NCBI GenBank assembly: GCA_017631795.1
Contig: JAGBSO010000020.1
Location: forward strand, 23,282 to 87,281
Direction: 5' to 3'
Source of the DNA: Clostridia bacterium
GTDB lineage: Bacteria > Bacillota > Clostridia > Oscillospirales > Acutalibacteraceae
DNA length: 64,000 nt
Shown here: one piece after another, positions 52,838-62,496 of the stretch
How positions within the stretch are numbered: position 1 is the stretch's first letter
How the letters are laid out: every line of letters begins with the position of its first letter
Notes under the pieces: generated by a model
What the model was told of the DNA's origin: nothing
The model's database searches: none
Seen by the model: the letters and a program-made list of their open reading frames with translations, nothing else
Made by a program: the position numbers and the translations under genes

Positions 52838-54244
52838 TTATTCTTTACCGTTCCAGCAATATGTGCAAAGGTTTTCTGCGGAAAGCCCTGTAGCTTCGAG
52901 CATATCATCAAGACGGTTATATCTCAGAGATGTGAAATGAAGTTTTTCGCATATCTTGTCAAGCATTTTCTGATATCTTTCGCTGTCAGGGTCTGAATAT
53001 TCAGCAAGAATTTCAGGTGCTACATCATCTCCCTCAAGTTCAGCAATAACTCTTCTTGTTATCAGATCCATTTCAGAGTTTGAACGAGAGAAGTTAAGAT
53101 ATTTACAGCTGTAAAGCAAAGGCGGGCATGCAGGTCTGATATGAACCTCTTTTGCACCGCAATCGTACAGAAACTGTGTTGTTTCACTGAGCTGTGTACC
53201 TCTTACGATTGAATCATCAATAAGCAACAGTCTTTTTCCTTCAATCAGATCATGAATGGGAATAAGCTTCATTTTTGCAATAAGCTTTCTTTTGCTCTGA
53301 TTGGGTGGCATGAATGAACGGGGCCATGTGGGAGTATATTTTATAAACGGTCTTGAATAAGGAACACCTGACTCATTTGCATAACCTACCGCATGTGCAA
53401 TACCTGAATCGGGAATACCGGCAACACAGTCAGGTCTTACATTGTCTCGTTTTGCAATGAAAGCTCCGCAGTTATTACGCATCTTTTCAACACTGATTCC
53501 TTCATATGAAGATGCAGGAAATCCGTAATAAACCCAGAGGAATGTACAGATTTTCATTTTATTTCCGGGTGCAACAAGTGTCTTTATGTCATTTTCATCA
53601 AAAACAACAATTTCTCCGGGACCAAGTTCTTTATAATCATGATAACCGAGGTTAAGATATGAAAAGCTCTCAAAGCTTGCGCAGAAACCTTCATCTTTTT
53701 TACCGATAACAACAGGTGTTCTGCCCATCTTATCTCTTGCTGCATATATTCCCTTTTCTGTGAGAATAAGCATACTTACAGAGCCTTCAATGACTTCCTG
53801 GGCATATCTGATACCGTCAACAAAATTTTCCTTACGGTTTATGATGGCTGCAACAAGCTCAGTAGGATTGATTTCACCGTTACGCATTTCAAAGAAATGT
53901 GTATGACTGCCGATGATATTTTTAACAATTTCATCAGAATTATTTATTTTACCGACTGTTGTGATTGCAAATGATCCGTGATGGCTTCTTACATGTATAG
54001 GCTGTGCTTCATAGTCTGAAATACAACCGATGCCGTAACAGCCGTGCATTGACTCAAATTCATCAAGGAATTTTGTTCTGAAAGGAGCATTCTCTATATT
54101 ATGAATTGCCCTGTCAAAACCGTTTTCCTTGCTGTAAACAGCAAGTCCTGCTCGCCTTGTTCCAAGATGAAAATGGTAGTCTGTTCCGAAAAACAGATCA
54201 AAAACGCAATCTTCTTTTGATGCTACTCCAAAAAAGCCGCCCAT
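52838..54244 (-). CDS. PurF-like amidophosphoribosyltransferase without N-terminal Cys
   Basis: The protein is 468 residues. The N-terminal Ntn domain starts MGGFFGVAS, where PurF has (M)CGIFGI, so the glutaminase nucleophile Cys is Gly. The phosphoribosyltransferase half keeps the PRPP loop LLLIDDSIVRGTQLS. Possible iron-sulfur cysteines of clostridial/Bacillus PurF are present (KICTFLWVYYGFP, YSCKYLNFS, LCTYCWNG). Ammonia-dependent activity or a regulatory PRPP-binding role are options. I recall similar MGGFFG-type proteins in other Clostridia. GAGGTAAA precedes the ATG. No other pur genes adjoin. Confidence 0.85.
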   Translation of the reverse strand: MGGFFGVASKEDCVFDLFFGTDYHFHLGTRRAGLAVYSKENGFDRAIHNIENAPFRTKFLDEFESMHGCYGIGCISDYEAQPIHVRSHHGSFAITTVGKINNSDEIVKNIIGSHTHFFEMRNGEINPTELVAAIINRKENFVDGIRYAQEVIEGSVSMLILTEKGIYAARDKMGRTPVVIGKKDEGFCASFESFSYLNLGYHDYKELGPGEIVVFDENDIKTLVAPGNKMKICTFLWVYYGFPASSYEGISVEKMRNNCGAFIAKRDNVRPDCVAGIPDSGIAHAVGYANESGVPYSRPFIKYTPTWPRSFMPPNQSKRKLIAKMKLIPIHDLIEGKRLLLIDDSIVRGTQLSETTQFLYDCGAKEVHIRPACPPLLYSCKYLNFSRSNSEMDLITRRVIAELEGDDVAPEILAEYSDPDSERYQKMLDKICEKLHFTSLRYNRLDDMLEATGLSAENLCTYCWNGKE

Positions 54245-54277
54245 AACTTTACCTCACATTTATTATCGCTGAATTAA

Positions 54278-55075
54278 TTATTGTAATTGCTGTAACAGAT
54301 CCTGACCAAAGAAATCAAAAATTGTTGATTGTCTCAGACCGCTGAGTGACAACATCTCTGAAGGAACTGTCGGTGAAAATTCTTTGACAGTGATAGATGT
54401 TGTTACAACACCCTCTGCATCGCCGTAATCAACCTGACGCAATTCATTTTCAACAAAATAGAAATGAATTGAAATATCTTCGGCAAAATACTTATAGCAA
54501 TGTGCTGTCTGACCTTCAAAATCAACCTGTGACTCTTCGTAATTATCGAAATTGTAGCCTGACAAATCAAGCACATCTGTCATTTCTGATAACTCAGACA
54601 TATCAAGACCGCTCTCACCGCCAACCATTGTCATTATAGAATCAAGATCAATATATTTCTTCTCGTTATTATTGATAAGATAAATCTTATCGTTTTTGAA
54701 AAGAATTCCGAGATTTATTCCTTCAACATCTGATGTTGTGTAAAAATCTGACCCGTTTGTGGCAAATTTCATTTCAGTATCTGTACCGTCTGCATGCATT
54801 ACAGCAGAAATATAGTAATTTCCCGAAATATATGCCTGAATTTTTTCGCCTTCTGTTGCATTTATAAGGAAATTCATTTCAGGGAAATCAGTTTCGGGGG
54901 CAGAAACTGAAACATTTTCGTTATCTACGATTGCAGGAGTAGTAACATCGTTTGAATTATCAGGTTTCTTTTCATTTCTGCCAAGAATCGCCAACACACC
55001 GATGCCGACTGCGAGAATCAGCACAAAACTTATAACTGAAATAAGTATTTTTTTATTTCCGCTCAAACCGTTCAT
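54278..55075 (-). CDS. Membrane-anchored extracytoplasmic protein, unknown
   Basis: The protein is 265 residues. One N-terminal membrane helix (about 9-31) lacks a lipobox. A Thr/Asp/Ser-rich linker follows, then a domain with alternating short strands (IQAYISGNYYISAVMHADGT, EMKFATNGSDFYTT, KNDKIYLINNNEKKYIDLD), which is loosely like LolA-type beta-barrel halves. No motif allows assignment. AGGAG precedes the ATG. The PurF-like gene starts 33 bp downstream, so the two may share a transcript. Confidence 0.75.
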   Translation of the reverse strand: MNGLSGNKKILISVISFVLILAVGIGVLAILGRNEKKPDNSNDVTTPAIVDNENVSVSAPETDFPEMNFLINATEGEKIQAYISGNYYISAVMHADGTDTEMKFATNGSDFYTTSDVEGINLGILFKNDKIYLINNNEKKYIDLDSIMTMVGGESGLDMSELSEMTDVLDLSGYNFDNYEESQVDFEGQTAHCYKYFAEDISIHFYFVENELRQVDYGDAEGVVTTSITVKEFSPTVPSEMLSLSGLRQSTIFDFFGQDLLQQLQ

Positions 55076-55104
55076 AAATAACTCCTATTCTTTTGATACG
55101 AATT

Positions 55105-55133
55105 AGTATATTTTATTTTTTAGTATTTGTCAA
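55105..55133 (-). promoter_or_regulatory. Promoter of the 54278 gene (and possibly the PurF-like gene)
   Basis: TTGACA (55128-55133), 17 bp, TATACT (55105-55110). Confidence 0.7.
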
Positions 55134-55192
55134 CATAAATAAAATTTTTATATCAGATATATAAATAAAAAATAAAAAAATCCAACTTAATA

Positions 55193-55221
55193 TTGCAGAT
55201 TTTTTATAATTATGATATACT
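55193..55221 (+). promoter_or_regulatory. Promoter of the DUF5696 lipoprotein
   Basis: TTGCAG (55193-55198), 17 bp, TATACT (55216-55221), 27 bp before the start. Confidence 0.6.
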
Positions 55222-55248
55222 AATTGATAAAAACAATGAGGTGATAGA

Positions 55249-57516
55249 ATGCATAATAAAAGATTTATTGTATCAGCAACGGCAATTATGCTGTTTTTAT
55301 GTATTTTATTGTCTTCTTGCGCAACAGGCGGAACAACTTTCAGAACCGGAAACATTATTGAAGCTGTCACCGCAGACAGCAGTTATCACACATTCTCAGG
55401 GAAAACTGAAACTGTTACAGCCAATGATTTTATAGAATTCGGAATCGACAAGAATAATCATTCTGTTGTTGTTAAAGATCTTGTTACCGATTACACATGG
55501 TCTGCAATTTCTGACAGAAAAAATGAATCCGAATATGCATTCGGTCTCACGCTTTGTACCAACAGCGGTATTTATAAACTTAATACACAGGACAACTCTG
55601 TAGCTTTTTCATCTTCATCATACTCTTCTGTCAACGGTGTTTTAACTGTCAGTTATTTATTATCAGACAAAAAAGAAACTGCTGAAAAATCCATTGATGA
55701 AATGACAAAAACAGACATATTTGTATCTTTTTCTGTTGTTTATTCGGTAAAAGAACAAACAGTGTATGCTGATATTGACATGTCCGGAATAAAGTGTACA
55801 GAAGGGGCATTCATTTCAGATTTTTCTGTCATGCCCTTTTTCGGTGCATCATACACAGATTCTGCTGATGACTATTTTCTTATTCCCGACAATTCAGGTG
55901 CCATAATGCATCTCGGCAAAACAGATGCGGCAACAGATAACATCAGCGTTAATGTGTACGGAGAAAATCCATATAATAAAAAAGATGAAAAAACAGCATC
56001 AGCAACGATCCCGGTATTCGGTGTTAAAAGAAACAACAGCGCTTTTGCTGCAATAATCACAGACGGTGATGCGTTAGCTGTTATCAATGCAAAAAGAGCT
56101 GTAAATGAATCCCCGTCTTCGGTATATCCGGAATTTACAATAACAGAAATCGCTTCTGCTGATAATAATAAGCTCCTGAAAGGATCAACATACAACGGAA
56201 AAATCAGCATTGCTTACAAATTTTTATCAGGCAACAATGCAACATATTCAGGAATGGCTGCTGTATCACGAGAAGAATTTATTGCAAACTCTGTTTTATC
56301 ATCATCCAGAACAGCCATAGAAAATGAATACCCGTTTTATCTTACCATTGTCGGTGCTGCTGACTCCAAAAGTCTGACAACAATAAATCAGGCAAATGAT
56401 ATTCTGGGAATTTTAAAAGGAAAAGGCATAAATAATATTATCCTCAGTTACAAAGGTTTGCTGTCAGGAGGATATGCTCAGAAAAACTTATACACATCTG
56501 ATGTAAATAAAAAACTCGGCGGAAATGCAGGTCTTGAAGAATTGTATGAATACACAAGAACTCAGGACTGCACCTTAATGATTGGTGCTGACATTTTTTC
56601 ATCATCACAGAAATATTTACCTGCAGATAAAGCATTTTCGATTCAGAATAATAATGAGTCATACATTCTTCCGAACGACATGGCATTCAATGAAAATGCA
56701 GGCAGCGGTCTTCTTTCAAGAATCGGAAACAATTCATTCCGTATAGGTAAAGAAAAAATGAATCCTGCAATATATTCTCAGTCTTCCGGATATAACATGT
56801 ACATTATGAATGTAAATAAACTTCATGATAAATTCCAGACTTATCTTGAAAATGACATTTTTTCTGTCATTGACGGTCTGACTGTTACTGATGCAGGTCG
56901 TACCATTTATTCCGACCAGAATAATGACAGACAAGCAGTAATGACAACAGTATCATCACTTCTCCGTGCGATTTCGAATTACGGAAAACTCTGTATTGAA
57001 ACCGGAAACCTCTACTCTGTCTACAATGCAGACTTTATATCAGGAATGGAATTTGACACATTTTATTCTGAAAGCGAATTTTATGAATCTGTTCCTTTTG
57101 CACAATCCGTTTTACACGGAACCGTATTATATTCAGGCAAACCCATTGATGCGGGCAATCCACTTTTCAGATATGAAATGTTAAGATATATCGAATACGG
57201 TGCTGTTCCCTCTTACGAATGGATTTATTCAGAATCAAACATTTATTGCTACAGCGGATATTTACTTTCTGACAGAATAGCAGAAATTGTTGAATTTTAT
57301 AATAACATAACTGAAATTTTTACAGATCTGGCAGATGAAACAATTATTAATCACAGAAAAATTGATATCGATGCTGACGGTAACACAATTTCAGGTGTTT
57401 ACTGCACAACGTACTCAGACGGCACTGAAATTTATGTAAATTATTCAGGCAGCATCGCATCGACACCTGAAAACATTGCAATCGGACCGTATGATTACGT
57501 AAGAGTAAAACGATAA
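55249..57516 (+). CDS. Large surface lipoprotein, DUF5696-type
   Basis: The protein is 755 residues. The signal peptide ends in lipobox LLSSC (Cys at residue 24), so it is anchored outside the membrane. The first half is beta-rich; the second half looks like a glycoside-hydrolase-type barrel ([77 protein letters not shown]). I assign DUF5696 from memory of such proteins in Clostridia, which usually lie beside carbohydrate ABC transporters; none is here. The substrate is unknown. GAGGTGATAG precedes the ATG. metA begins 13 bp downstream. Confidence 0.75.
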   Translation: MHNKRFIVSATAIMLFLCILLSSCATGGTTFRTGNIIEAVTADSSYHTFSGKTETVTANDFIEFGIDKNNHSVVVKDLVTDYTWSAISDRKNESEYAFGLTLCTNSGIYKLNTQDNSVAFSSSSYSSVNGVLTVSYLLSDKKETAEKSIDEMTKTDIFVSFSVVYSVKEQTVYADIDMSGIKCTEGAFISDFSVMPFFGASYTDSADDYFLIPDNSGAIMHLGKTDAATDNISVNVYGENPYNKKDEKTASATIPVFGVKRNNSAFAAIITDGDALAVINAKRAVNESPSSVYPEFTITEIASADNNKLLKGSTYNGKISIAYKFLSGNNATYSGMAAVSREEFIANSVLSSSRTAIENEYPFYLTIVGAADSKSLTTINQANDILGILKGKGINNIILSYKGLLSGGYAQKNLYTSDVNKKLGGNAGLEELYEYTRTQDCTLMIGADIFSSSQKYLPADKAFSIQNNNESYILPNDMAFNENAGSGLLSRIGNNSFRIGKEKMNPAIYSQSSGYNMYIMNVNKLHDKFQTYLENDIFSVIDGLTVTDAGRTIYSDQNNDRQAVMTTVSSLLRAISNYGKLCIETGNLYSVYNADFISGMEFDTFYSESEFYESVPFAQSVLHGTVLYSGKPIDAGNPLFRYEMLRYIEYGAVPSYEWIYSESNIYCYSGYLLSDRIAEIVEFYNNITEIFTDLADETIINHRKIDIDADGNTISGVYCTTYSDGTEIYVNYSGSIASTPENIAIGPYDYVRVKR

Positions 57517-57529
57517 AGGAGTATTCAAT

Positions 57530-58444
57530 ATGCCTATTAAAATATCAAATGAATTACCAGCAAAATCATTTCTTGAACAGGAAAATGTTTTTGTTATGAC
57601 AGAAGACAGAGCAAATTCACAGGATATAAGACCTCTTAAAATCCTGATTCTCAATCTCATGCCCACAAAAATCGCAACAGAAACACAGATATTAAGACTA
57701 CTCAGCAACACTCCGCTTCAGGTTGACATAGAACTGATGCAGACCGTTACTCATGTTTCAAAAAACACATCACAGGAACATCTTACAAAATTCTACAAGT
57801 CTTTTGATGAAGTGAAACATGAAAAATTCGACGGAATGATTGTAACAGGCGCTCCTGTTGAGCAGATGGAATTCGAAGAAGTTGATTACTGGGATGAGCT
57901 CTGCGAAATATTCGAATGGGCAAAAACAAATGTATATTCAACATTCTACATTTGCTGGGGTGCTCAGGCAGGTCTTTATTATCATTACGGATTGAAAAAA
58001 TATCCGCTTAAAGAAAAAATGTTCGGAATCTTTGAACATCAGCCCCTTGACTTGTTACATCCACTCATGCGTGGCATAGATGACAAATATTACGTTCCGC
58101 AGTCAAGACATACTGAAATCAGAATGGAAGATATCGCAAAAATCAAAGATTTGCAGGTACTTTCATATTCTCCTGATTCAGGCGTACATCTGCTTTCAGA
58201 CATGGATTGCAGAAACTTCTTCTCCACAGGTCACTCTGAATATGATGCCGACACACTCGCAACCGAATATTTCAGAGATAAAAACAAGGGACTTGATATA
58301 AAAATCCCCTACAACTACTTCCCTGACGATGATACAACAAAAAAACCGCCTATCACATGGAGAAGTACAGGAATACTTCTTTTCACAAACTGGCTTAACT
58401 ACTTTGTTTATCAGCGTACTCCCTACGACCTTGCAAATCTCTGA
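57530..58444 (+). CDS. metAA: Homoserine O-acetyltransferase, MetA type
   Basis: This 304-residue enzyme acylates homoserine for methionine synthesis. Landmarks: [19 protein letters not shown], catalytic Cys142 in [15 protein letters not shown], and the His/Glu segment [13 protein letters not shown]. Residue 111 is Glu ([12 protein letters not shown]); in this family Glu111 goes with acetyl-CoA and Gly with succinyl-CoA, so acetyl transfer is predicted. AAAGGAG precedes the ATG. It is 13 bp after the DUF5696 gene and 9 bp before DUF4364. No SAM riboswitch or T-box is visible. Confidence 0.93.
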   Translation: MPIKISNELPAKSFLEQENVFVMTEDRANSQDIRPLKILILNLMPTKIATETQILRLLSNTPLQVDIELMQTVTHVSKNTSQEHLTKFYKSFDEVKHEKFDGMIVTGAPVEQMEFEEVDYWDELCEIFEWAKTNVYSTFYICWGAQAGLYYHYGLKKYPLKEKMFGIFEHQPLDLLHPLMRGIDDKYYVPQSRHTEIRMEDIAKIKDLQVLSYSPDSGVHLLSDMDCRNFFSTGHSEYDADTLATEYFRDKNKGLDIKIPYNYFPDDDTTKKPPITWRSTGILLFTNWLNYFVYQRTPYDLANL

Positions 58445-58453
58445 GGTGTTTTT

Positions 58454-59038
58454 ATGGATTTTAAACTTGATGCTTTTCCCGTTGATGAAAATGTCAGCGG
58501 TCTTCGCAGCACTGAAAAAATCAGAATTATTATCTGCTATATTTTAAAGAATGTGGAATCACCCTTATCAAGAGATAATCTGCAGTCCGCACTTTATGAT
58601 AACGGTATTGCAAACTATTTTGAAATAAGTCAGGCAATTGATAATCTTCTTGATGTCGGTGCTGTCGAAATAATTAATAATACACTTACACTTAATTCAA
58701 AAGGTGAGCAGATTGCTCGTGACCTTAATGATGAATTATCAATCTTCATTAAGAATAAGGCTATCAGAGCTGCAAAGCTTACCGCTGTTTATGAAAGAAG
58801 AAAAAGAGAAAACGACATTTCAATTGTGAAACTTGATGATAAAAAATATCGTCTTGATATCACATTATTATCGGGTCTGGGTGACAGTGAAAAGACTGAC
58901 GAACTGATGAAAGTTTCAGTTTTTGTTACAGATTCACTTCAGGCTGAAACAATGAAAACAACATTTCTCAACAATCCTGTCAGGCTGTATGAAAAAGTTA
59001 TTGAAGCACTGACCGAAGACTCTGAATTTATAGAATAA
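58454..59038 (+). CDS. DUF4364 family winged-helix-like protein
   Basis: The protein is 194 residues. The N-terminal ~90 form a PadR/winged-helix-like unit (RSTEKIRIIICYILKNVESP, NLQSALYDNGIANYFEISQA, LDVGAVEIINN). A basic helix (AAKLTAVYERRKRENDI) and a beta-rich end follow. DUF4364 proteins are common in Clostridia and of unknown role; a DNA-binding regulator is likely. GAGGTG overlaps the metA stop, so translation may be coupled. Confidence 0.85.
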   Translation: MDFKLDAFPVDENVSGLRSTEKIRIIICYILKNVESPLSRDNLQSALYDNGIANYFEISQAIDNLLDVGAVEIINNTLTLNSKGEQIARDLNDELSIFIKNKAIRAAKLTAVYERRKRENDISIVKLDDKKYRLDITLLSGLGDSEKTDELMKVSVFVTDSLQAETMKTTFLNNPVRLYEKVIEALTEDSEFIE

Positions 59039-59053
59039 CATCGGGTGAAAAAC

Positions 59054-59821
59054 ATGAACGATGAAAAATTTGCAGTATTTCTTGACATTGATAACACTCT
59101 GATGTCTGAAGGAATTATTCCTGAAAAAAATATACAGGCAATAAAGAAAGTAAGAGAAAACGGTAGTTTTGTTTTTATAAATACTGCCCGTTCTTTTGCA
59201 TTCATTCCCGAAATTCTGAAAGATGAAACATTGTTTGACGGTTATGTGGCAGGAATCGGCACTGATTTAAGACTTCACGGTGAACAGATTTCAAGCTATA
59301 CAATGTCAACAGATGAGCTGAAGTTTATCGCTGAGCATTTTATAGACGATACACGTGAGATTGCTTTTGAAGGTGAAGATGACGTATTATGGATAAATCC
59401 CGAAACAAGACGCACCGGAATACTCTCTATGATTTCTTCACCAGATGAATTTGATACTATATACAAAGACTGTAAAATTTCAAAAATGTATGTACGCGGT
59501 CAGCTGACAGAAGAAGAAACAGAAATTTTCGGCAAAGACTACATACTGTATCAACACGAAAGTTATGCTGAATTTGTAGCAAAAGGCTATGGCAAAGCAA
59601 TCGGCATGCAAAGAATGACCGACCATCTTGGAATTTCACAAAGCAACTGCATCGCGATGGGTGACAGCGCGAATGACACGGACATGCTCCTTGCAGCAGG
59701 AATTTCCGTTGCTATGGGTAATGCAATCCCTGAAATCAAGGAAATCTGCACATACATATCGTCAGATGCAAAAGACGGCGGTGTTGCAGATGCGCTCGAA
59801 AAGTTCATATTAAAAGTTTAA
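59054..59821 (+). CDS. HAD-superfamily hydrolase, Cof-like phosphatase
   Basis: The protein is 255 residues. HAD motif I is FLDIDNTLMSEG, motif II INTARS, the Lys is in KGYGKAIGMQRM, and motif IV is AMGDSANDTDMLLAAG, with a C2 cap as in Cof/sugar-phosphatases. The substrate is probably a sugar phosphate or a cofactor such as FMN, undecided. The start at 59054 follows CGGGTG. The terminator arm overlaps the stop. Confidence 0.92.
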   Translation: MNDEKFAVFLDIDNTLMSEGIIPEKNIQAIKKVRENGSFVFINTARSFAFIPEILKDETLFDGYVAGIGTDLRLHGEQISSYTMSTDELKFIAEHFIDDTREIAFEGEDDVLWINPETRRTGILSMISSPDEFDTIYKDCKISKMYVRGQLTEEETEIFGKDYILYQHESYAEFVAKGYGKAIGMQRMTDHLGISQSNCIAMGDSANDTDMLLAAGISVAMGNAIPEIKEICTYISSDAKDGGVADALEKFILKV

Positions 59822-59847
59822 GCGGTCCCATAAGGAACCGCTTTTCG
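59821..59847 (+). terminator. Terminator after the HAD gene
   Basis: AGCGGT-CC and GG-ACCGCT pair around CATAA and are followed by TTTT. The first arm begins at the final base of the stop codon. Confidence 0.7.
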
Positions 59848-60028
59848 CTGAGTTCCCCTAAGGAAGTTTTTGTTTCTGCGAAACTGCGACGCACTTTAAA
59901 ATGCGAAAATGCGTGTACAAGAAAAGGCAAAACCCACCGATAATGCTGTCGCATATCGGTGGGTTTTAACACATTATTGTGCCGCAAGTTCACATTTTAA
60001 AGAAAAACTGCCTTACGGGAACTCGGCG
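59846..60028. repeat. 183-bp imperfect fold-back element
   Basis: Outer arms 59846-59875 and 59999-60028 match in inverted orientation at 26 of 30 positions (CGCyGAGTTCCCsTAAGG start). Inner arms 59894-59907 and 59989-60002 match 13 of 14 (CTTTAAAATGyGAA). The core is a perfect 14-bp stem AAAACCCACCGATA / TATCGGTGGGTTTT (59929-59942, 59954-59967) with an 11-nt loop and T-runs both ways. It could be a MITE-like or REP-like repeat that also terminates transcription between convergent genes. The short reading frames inside on both strands are by-products of the palindrome. Confidence 0.75.
59929..59967. terminator. Core hairpin of the fold-back element, bidirectional terminator
   Basis: A perfect 14-bp stem ending in TTTT on either strand, placed between the HAD gene and the DUF6171 gene. 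Confidence 0.75.
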
Positions 60029-60033
60029 TTTGC

Positions 60034-60291
60034 TTACCATTTTTTGTTTTTTGTATCAGGACAATGTTTCAATCTGAATGCAGCACGGAATTCCACATAA
60101 CATCCGCATTTTATACACGTTCCGCTGATAAGATTGTCACAGCTTCCGCAGATTTCAAGCCGTTTCTGATATAATTCTTCATCACATTTTTCTTCAGGCC
60201 TGATTTTTGCTATATACTGCTGAACCATTTTATGATTGTCTTCATCTCCGCTCTGGAGAAGAAGACATCTTTTACATTCACGAAGCTCCAT
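60034..60291 (-). CDS. Cys-rich zinc-ribbon-like protein, DUF6171-type
   Basis: The protein is 85 residues. It carries CKRC near the N-terminus, CGSCDNL in the middle and CIKCGCYVEFR in the C-terminal third, so one or two zinc sites are likely. The family name is from memory. Its ATG overlaps the stop of the GH51 gene in TAATG, so it is translationally coupled to it. Its stop lies 6 bp from the fold-back element. Function is unknown. Confidence 0.75.
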   Translation of the reverse strand: MELRECKRCLLLQSGDEDNHKMVQQYIAKIRPEEKCDEELYQKRLEICGSCDNLISGTCIKCGCYVEFRAAFRLKHCPDTKNKKW

Positions 60292-61769
60292 TATCTTTCA
60301 ATAATGAATTTCACAACACTGCAAGGAGGAATCTTTGCAACAAATCCGTCTGCTGTGAGTTCAAAATCGGTAAATTCTGCAGGTTTTACAGCTTCTTTAT
60401 TTTCAAATGTATTATGATCATCCATTTTACCTGTAAGAATTTCAGCTTTTACGGATTTTACTTCTGAATCTGCAATCTGACACTTAATTTCCTTTGCATT
60501 ATCAAGGCATACATTAACAACAGTTGAATATATAACACCGTTTTCATCCATTGAAGCACTTTCAATAAGTTCGGGCATTTTAAGACCTTCACATTCAATT
60601 TTCTCTGCTGTAATGAATGAACCGATAAGTGTATTCTTCTGATGATCCTTATACATTTTGAAAATATGATAAGTAGGAGTAAGAAGCATATCATTACCGT
60701 CAGTAAGAATAACCGACTGCAGAACATTAACAAGCTGTGCGATATTTGCCATTCTGATACGGTCAGCATGCTTGTTGAAGATATTCAGAGTAAGACCTGC
60801 AACCATAGCATCTCTCATTGTGTTCTGCTGATAAAGAAAACCGGGGTTTGTTCCTTCTTCAACATCAAACCAAGTTCCCCATTCGTCAACAATAAGGTCA
60901 ACTCTGTGTTCAGGGTCATATTTATTCATAATTTCAAGATGGCGGGTTATAATTTCGTCAATTTTATATGCACATGTAACTGTTACATAATACATATCTT
61001 CACTGAAAACAGTTGCAGCACCTCTGCCGCCCCAACCGTGAGGTACGGTATAATAATGAAGTGAGAGCCCCTGTATATGATGTCTTGCTCTCCACATCAC
61101 CTTATCTGTCCAATGATAATCCTCAGCATTCGGACCACAGCATACTCTGTATATTCTGTTGTTCTTGTCATAATCTCTTACATATGTATTATATCTGAGA
61201 TATTCCTGAGCATAGTCTTCGGGCATGAAGTTGCCGCCGCATCCCCAGTTTTCATTGCCAACACCAAAATATTTTACAACCCACGGTTTTTCTCTGCCAT
61301 TGGCTTTTCTGAGCTCAGCCATGGGTGAAACACCGTCAAAGGTCATATATTCAACCCATTCGCTCATTTCCTGAACTGTTCCCGAACCAACATTACCATT
61401 TATATAGGGATCACAGCCGAGCTGTTCACAAAGCTCCATAAATTCATGTGTACCGAAGCTGTTATCTTCAACAACACCGCCCCAATGTGTATTAATCATC
61501 TTTTTGCGGTTTTCAAGCGGTCCTATACCGTCTTTCCAATGATATTCGTCAGCAAAACATCCGCCGGGCCAACGAAGCACGGGGATACCCATTTCTTTGA
61601 GTGCATTAACAACATCACATCTCATTCCGTTCACATTGGGAATTGATGAATCCTTGCCTACAAAAAGACCTTCATAAATACATCTTCCGAGATGTTCTGA
61701 GAAATGACCGTATATATCTTTACTGATTGTTGCAATTTTCTGATTAGGATTGATAAGATATTTTTCCAT
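60291..61769 (-). CDS. GH51 alpha-L-arabinofuranosidase
   Basis: The protein is 492 residues. GH51 landmarks are [39 protein letters not shown], the acid/base Glu in [11 protein letters not shown] and the nucleophile Glu in VDEWGTWFD. No signal peptide, so it acts inside on imported arabino-oligosaccharides. CGGAGG lies 7 nt before the ATG at 61769. It has its own promoter. With the GH28 enzyme at the other end of the window it fits plant cell wall use. Confidence 0.95.
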   Translation of the reverse strand: MEKYLINPNQKIATISKDIYGHFSEHLGRCIYEGLFVGKDSSIPNVNGMRCDVVNALKEMGIPVLRWPGGCFADEYHWKDGIGPLENRKKMINTHWGGVVEDNSFGTHEFMELCEQLGCDPYINGNVGSGTVQEMSEWVEYMTFDGVSPMAELRKANGREKPWVVKYFGVGNENWGCGGNFMPEDYAQEYLRYNTYVRDYDKNNRIYRVCCGPNAEDYHWTDKVMWRARHHIQGLSLHYYTVPHGWGGRGAATVFSEDMYYVTVTCAYKIDEIITRHLEIMNKYDPEHRVDLIVDEWGTWFDVEEGTNPGFLYQQNTMRDAMVAGLTLNIFNKHADRIRMANIAQLVNVLQSVILTDGNDMLLTPTYHIFKMYKDHQKNTLIGSFITAEKIECEGLKMPELIESASMDENGVIYSTVVNVCLDNAKEIKCQIADSEVKSVKAEILTGKMDDHNTFENKEAVKPAEFTDFELTADGFVAKIPPCSVVKFIIER

Positions 61770-61800
61770 AAGTTTACCTCCGGGTAACATTCTTTTGTTA

Positions 61801-61829
61801 AATATATCATAATCAGCAATTCAAAGCAA
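61801..61829 (-). promoter_or_regulatory. Promoter of the GH51 gene
   Basis: TTGCTT (61824-61829), 17 bp, TATATT (61801-61806). Confidence 0.55.
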
Positions 61830-61871
61830 TCACATTTTTGAAATATTTATATATATTTTTTTGTTTTATTG

Positions 61872-61900
61872 TTGCAATCTTATATATATTACTGTATAAT
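61872..61900 (+). promoter_or_regulatory. Promoter of the GtrA-like gene
   Basis: TTGCAA (61872-61877), 17 bp, TATAAT (61895-61900). Confidence 0.7.
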
Positions 61901-61935
61901 ATCTTCAAATAAATTTTAATTTGGAGTGATTTTCT

Positions 61936-62475
61936 ATGGCAAAACTCGCAGACATCGACAACAAAGCTGCTGAAAAAGGTTCTTTACTCGTAACCGTATG
62001 GCAGTTCGTAAAATTCATCGTGGTAAGTCTTCTTGCTATGATTGTACAGTTTGTACTTCTTAACACATTGCAGCTTATCCCCGCCATCAAAGACCTTTAC
62101 ACAGTTGATTTCAGCTGGTGGGTATTTGTATATCCCGTTGCAGTAGGCGGTCTCGGATACTTTATCGTTAGCAATGTTGCAAACATCATGGCACAGATCG
62201 TAGCTTTCTTTGTAAACAAGGAAAAGACATTCAACTCAGGTGCTAACGTTGCTGTTGCACTTCCCATCTATATTGTTTTCACAATTGCTCTCATCATGTT
62301 CTCAGCATGGCTTAACCCCACACTCAAAGACCTTTTCCTTGGTTTTGACTGGTGCAACGAAACTGCAGCAAAGAACATTGCAACAATGATCTGTTCTGCA
62401 CTTCAGTTCTTCCTTTATTTCCCTGTTGACAAGATTCTTTTCCACAAGAAAAAAGAAGAAAAGACAGAAGCCTGA
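61936..62475 (+). CDS. GtrA-like four-helix membrane protein
   Basis: The protein is 179 residues with four predicted membrane segments (about 22-48, 62-92, 103-124, 148-162). The loop FFVNKEKTFNSG after helix 2 resembles the GtrA signature (N-[RK]-x-[WF]-[TV]-F). GtrA proteins assist transfer of lipid-linked sugars across the membrane. The N-terminus is a charged cytoplasmic tail. GGAGTG precedes the ATG. It is 21 bp upstream of the alcohol dehydrogenase gene, probably one transcript. Confidence 0.7.
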   Translation: MAKLADIDNKAAEKGSLLVTVWQFVKFIVVSLLAMIVQFVLLNTLQLIPAIKDLYTVDFSWWVFVYPVAVGGLGYFIVSNVANIMAQIVAFFVNKEKTFNSGANVAVALPIYIVFTIALIMFSAWLNPTLKDLFLGFDWCNETAAKNIATMICSALQFFLYFPVDKILFHKKKEEKTEA

Positions 62476-62496
62476 TCTTCTGATGGAGGTTATATC

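Noticed and set aside
52838..54244. Ordinary purF annotation
   Set aside because: The first residues are Met-Gly-Gly, not Cys; the ribosome site fixes this start, so the catalytic Cys is truly absent rather than missed by a wrong start.
59805..60100. Open frames on both strands inside the fold-back element whose translations resemble each other (KPTD...YRWVL...SHFK)
   Set aside because: The resemblance follows from the palindrome being read in both directions. Neither has a good ribosome site, and one overlaps the HAD stop.
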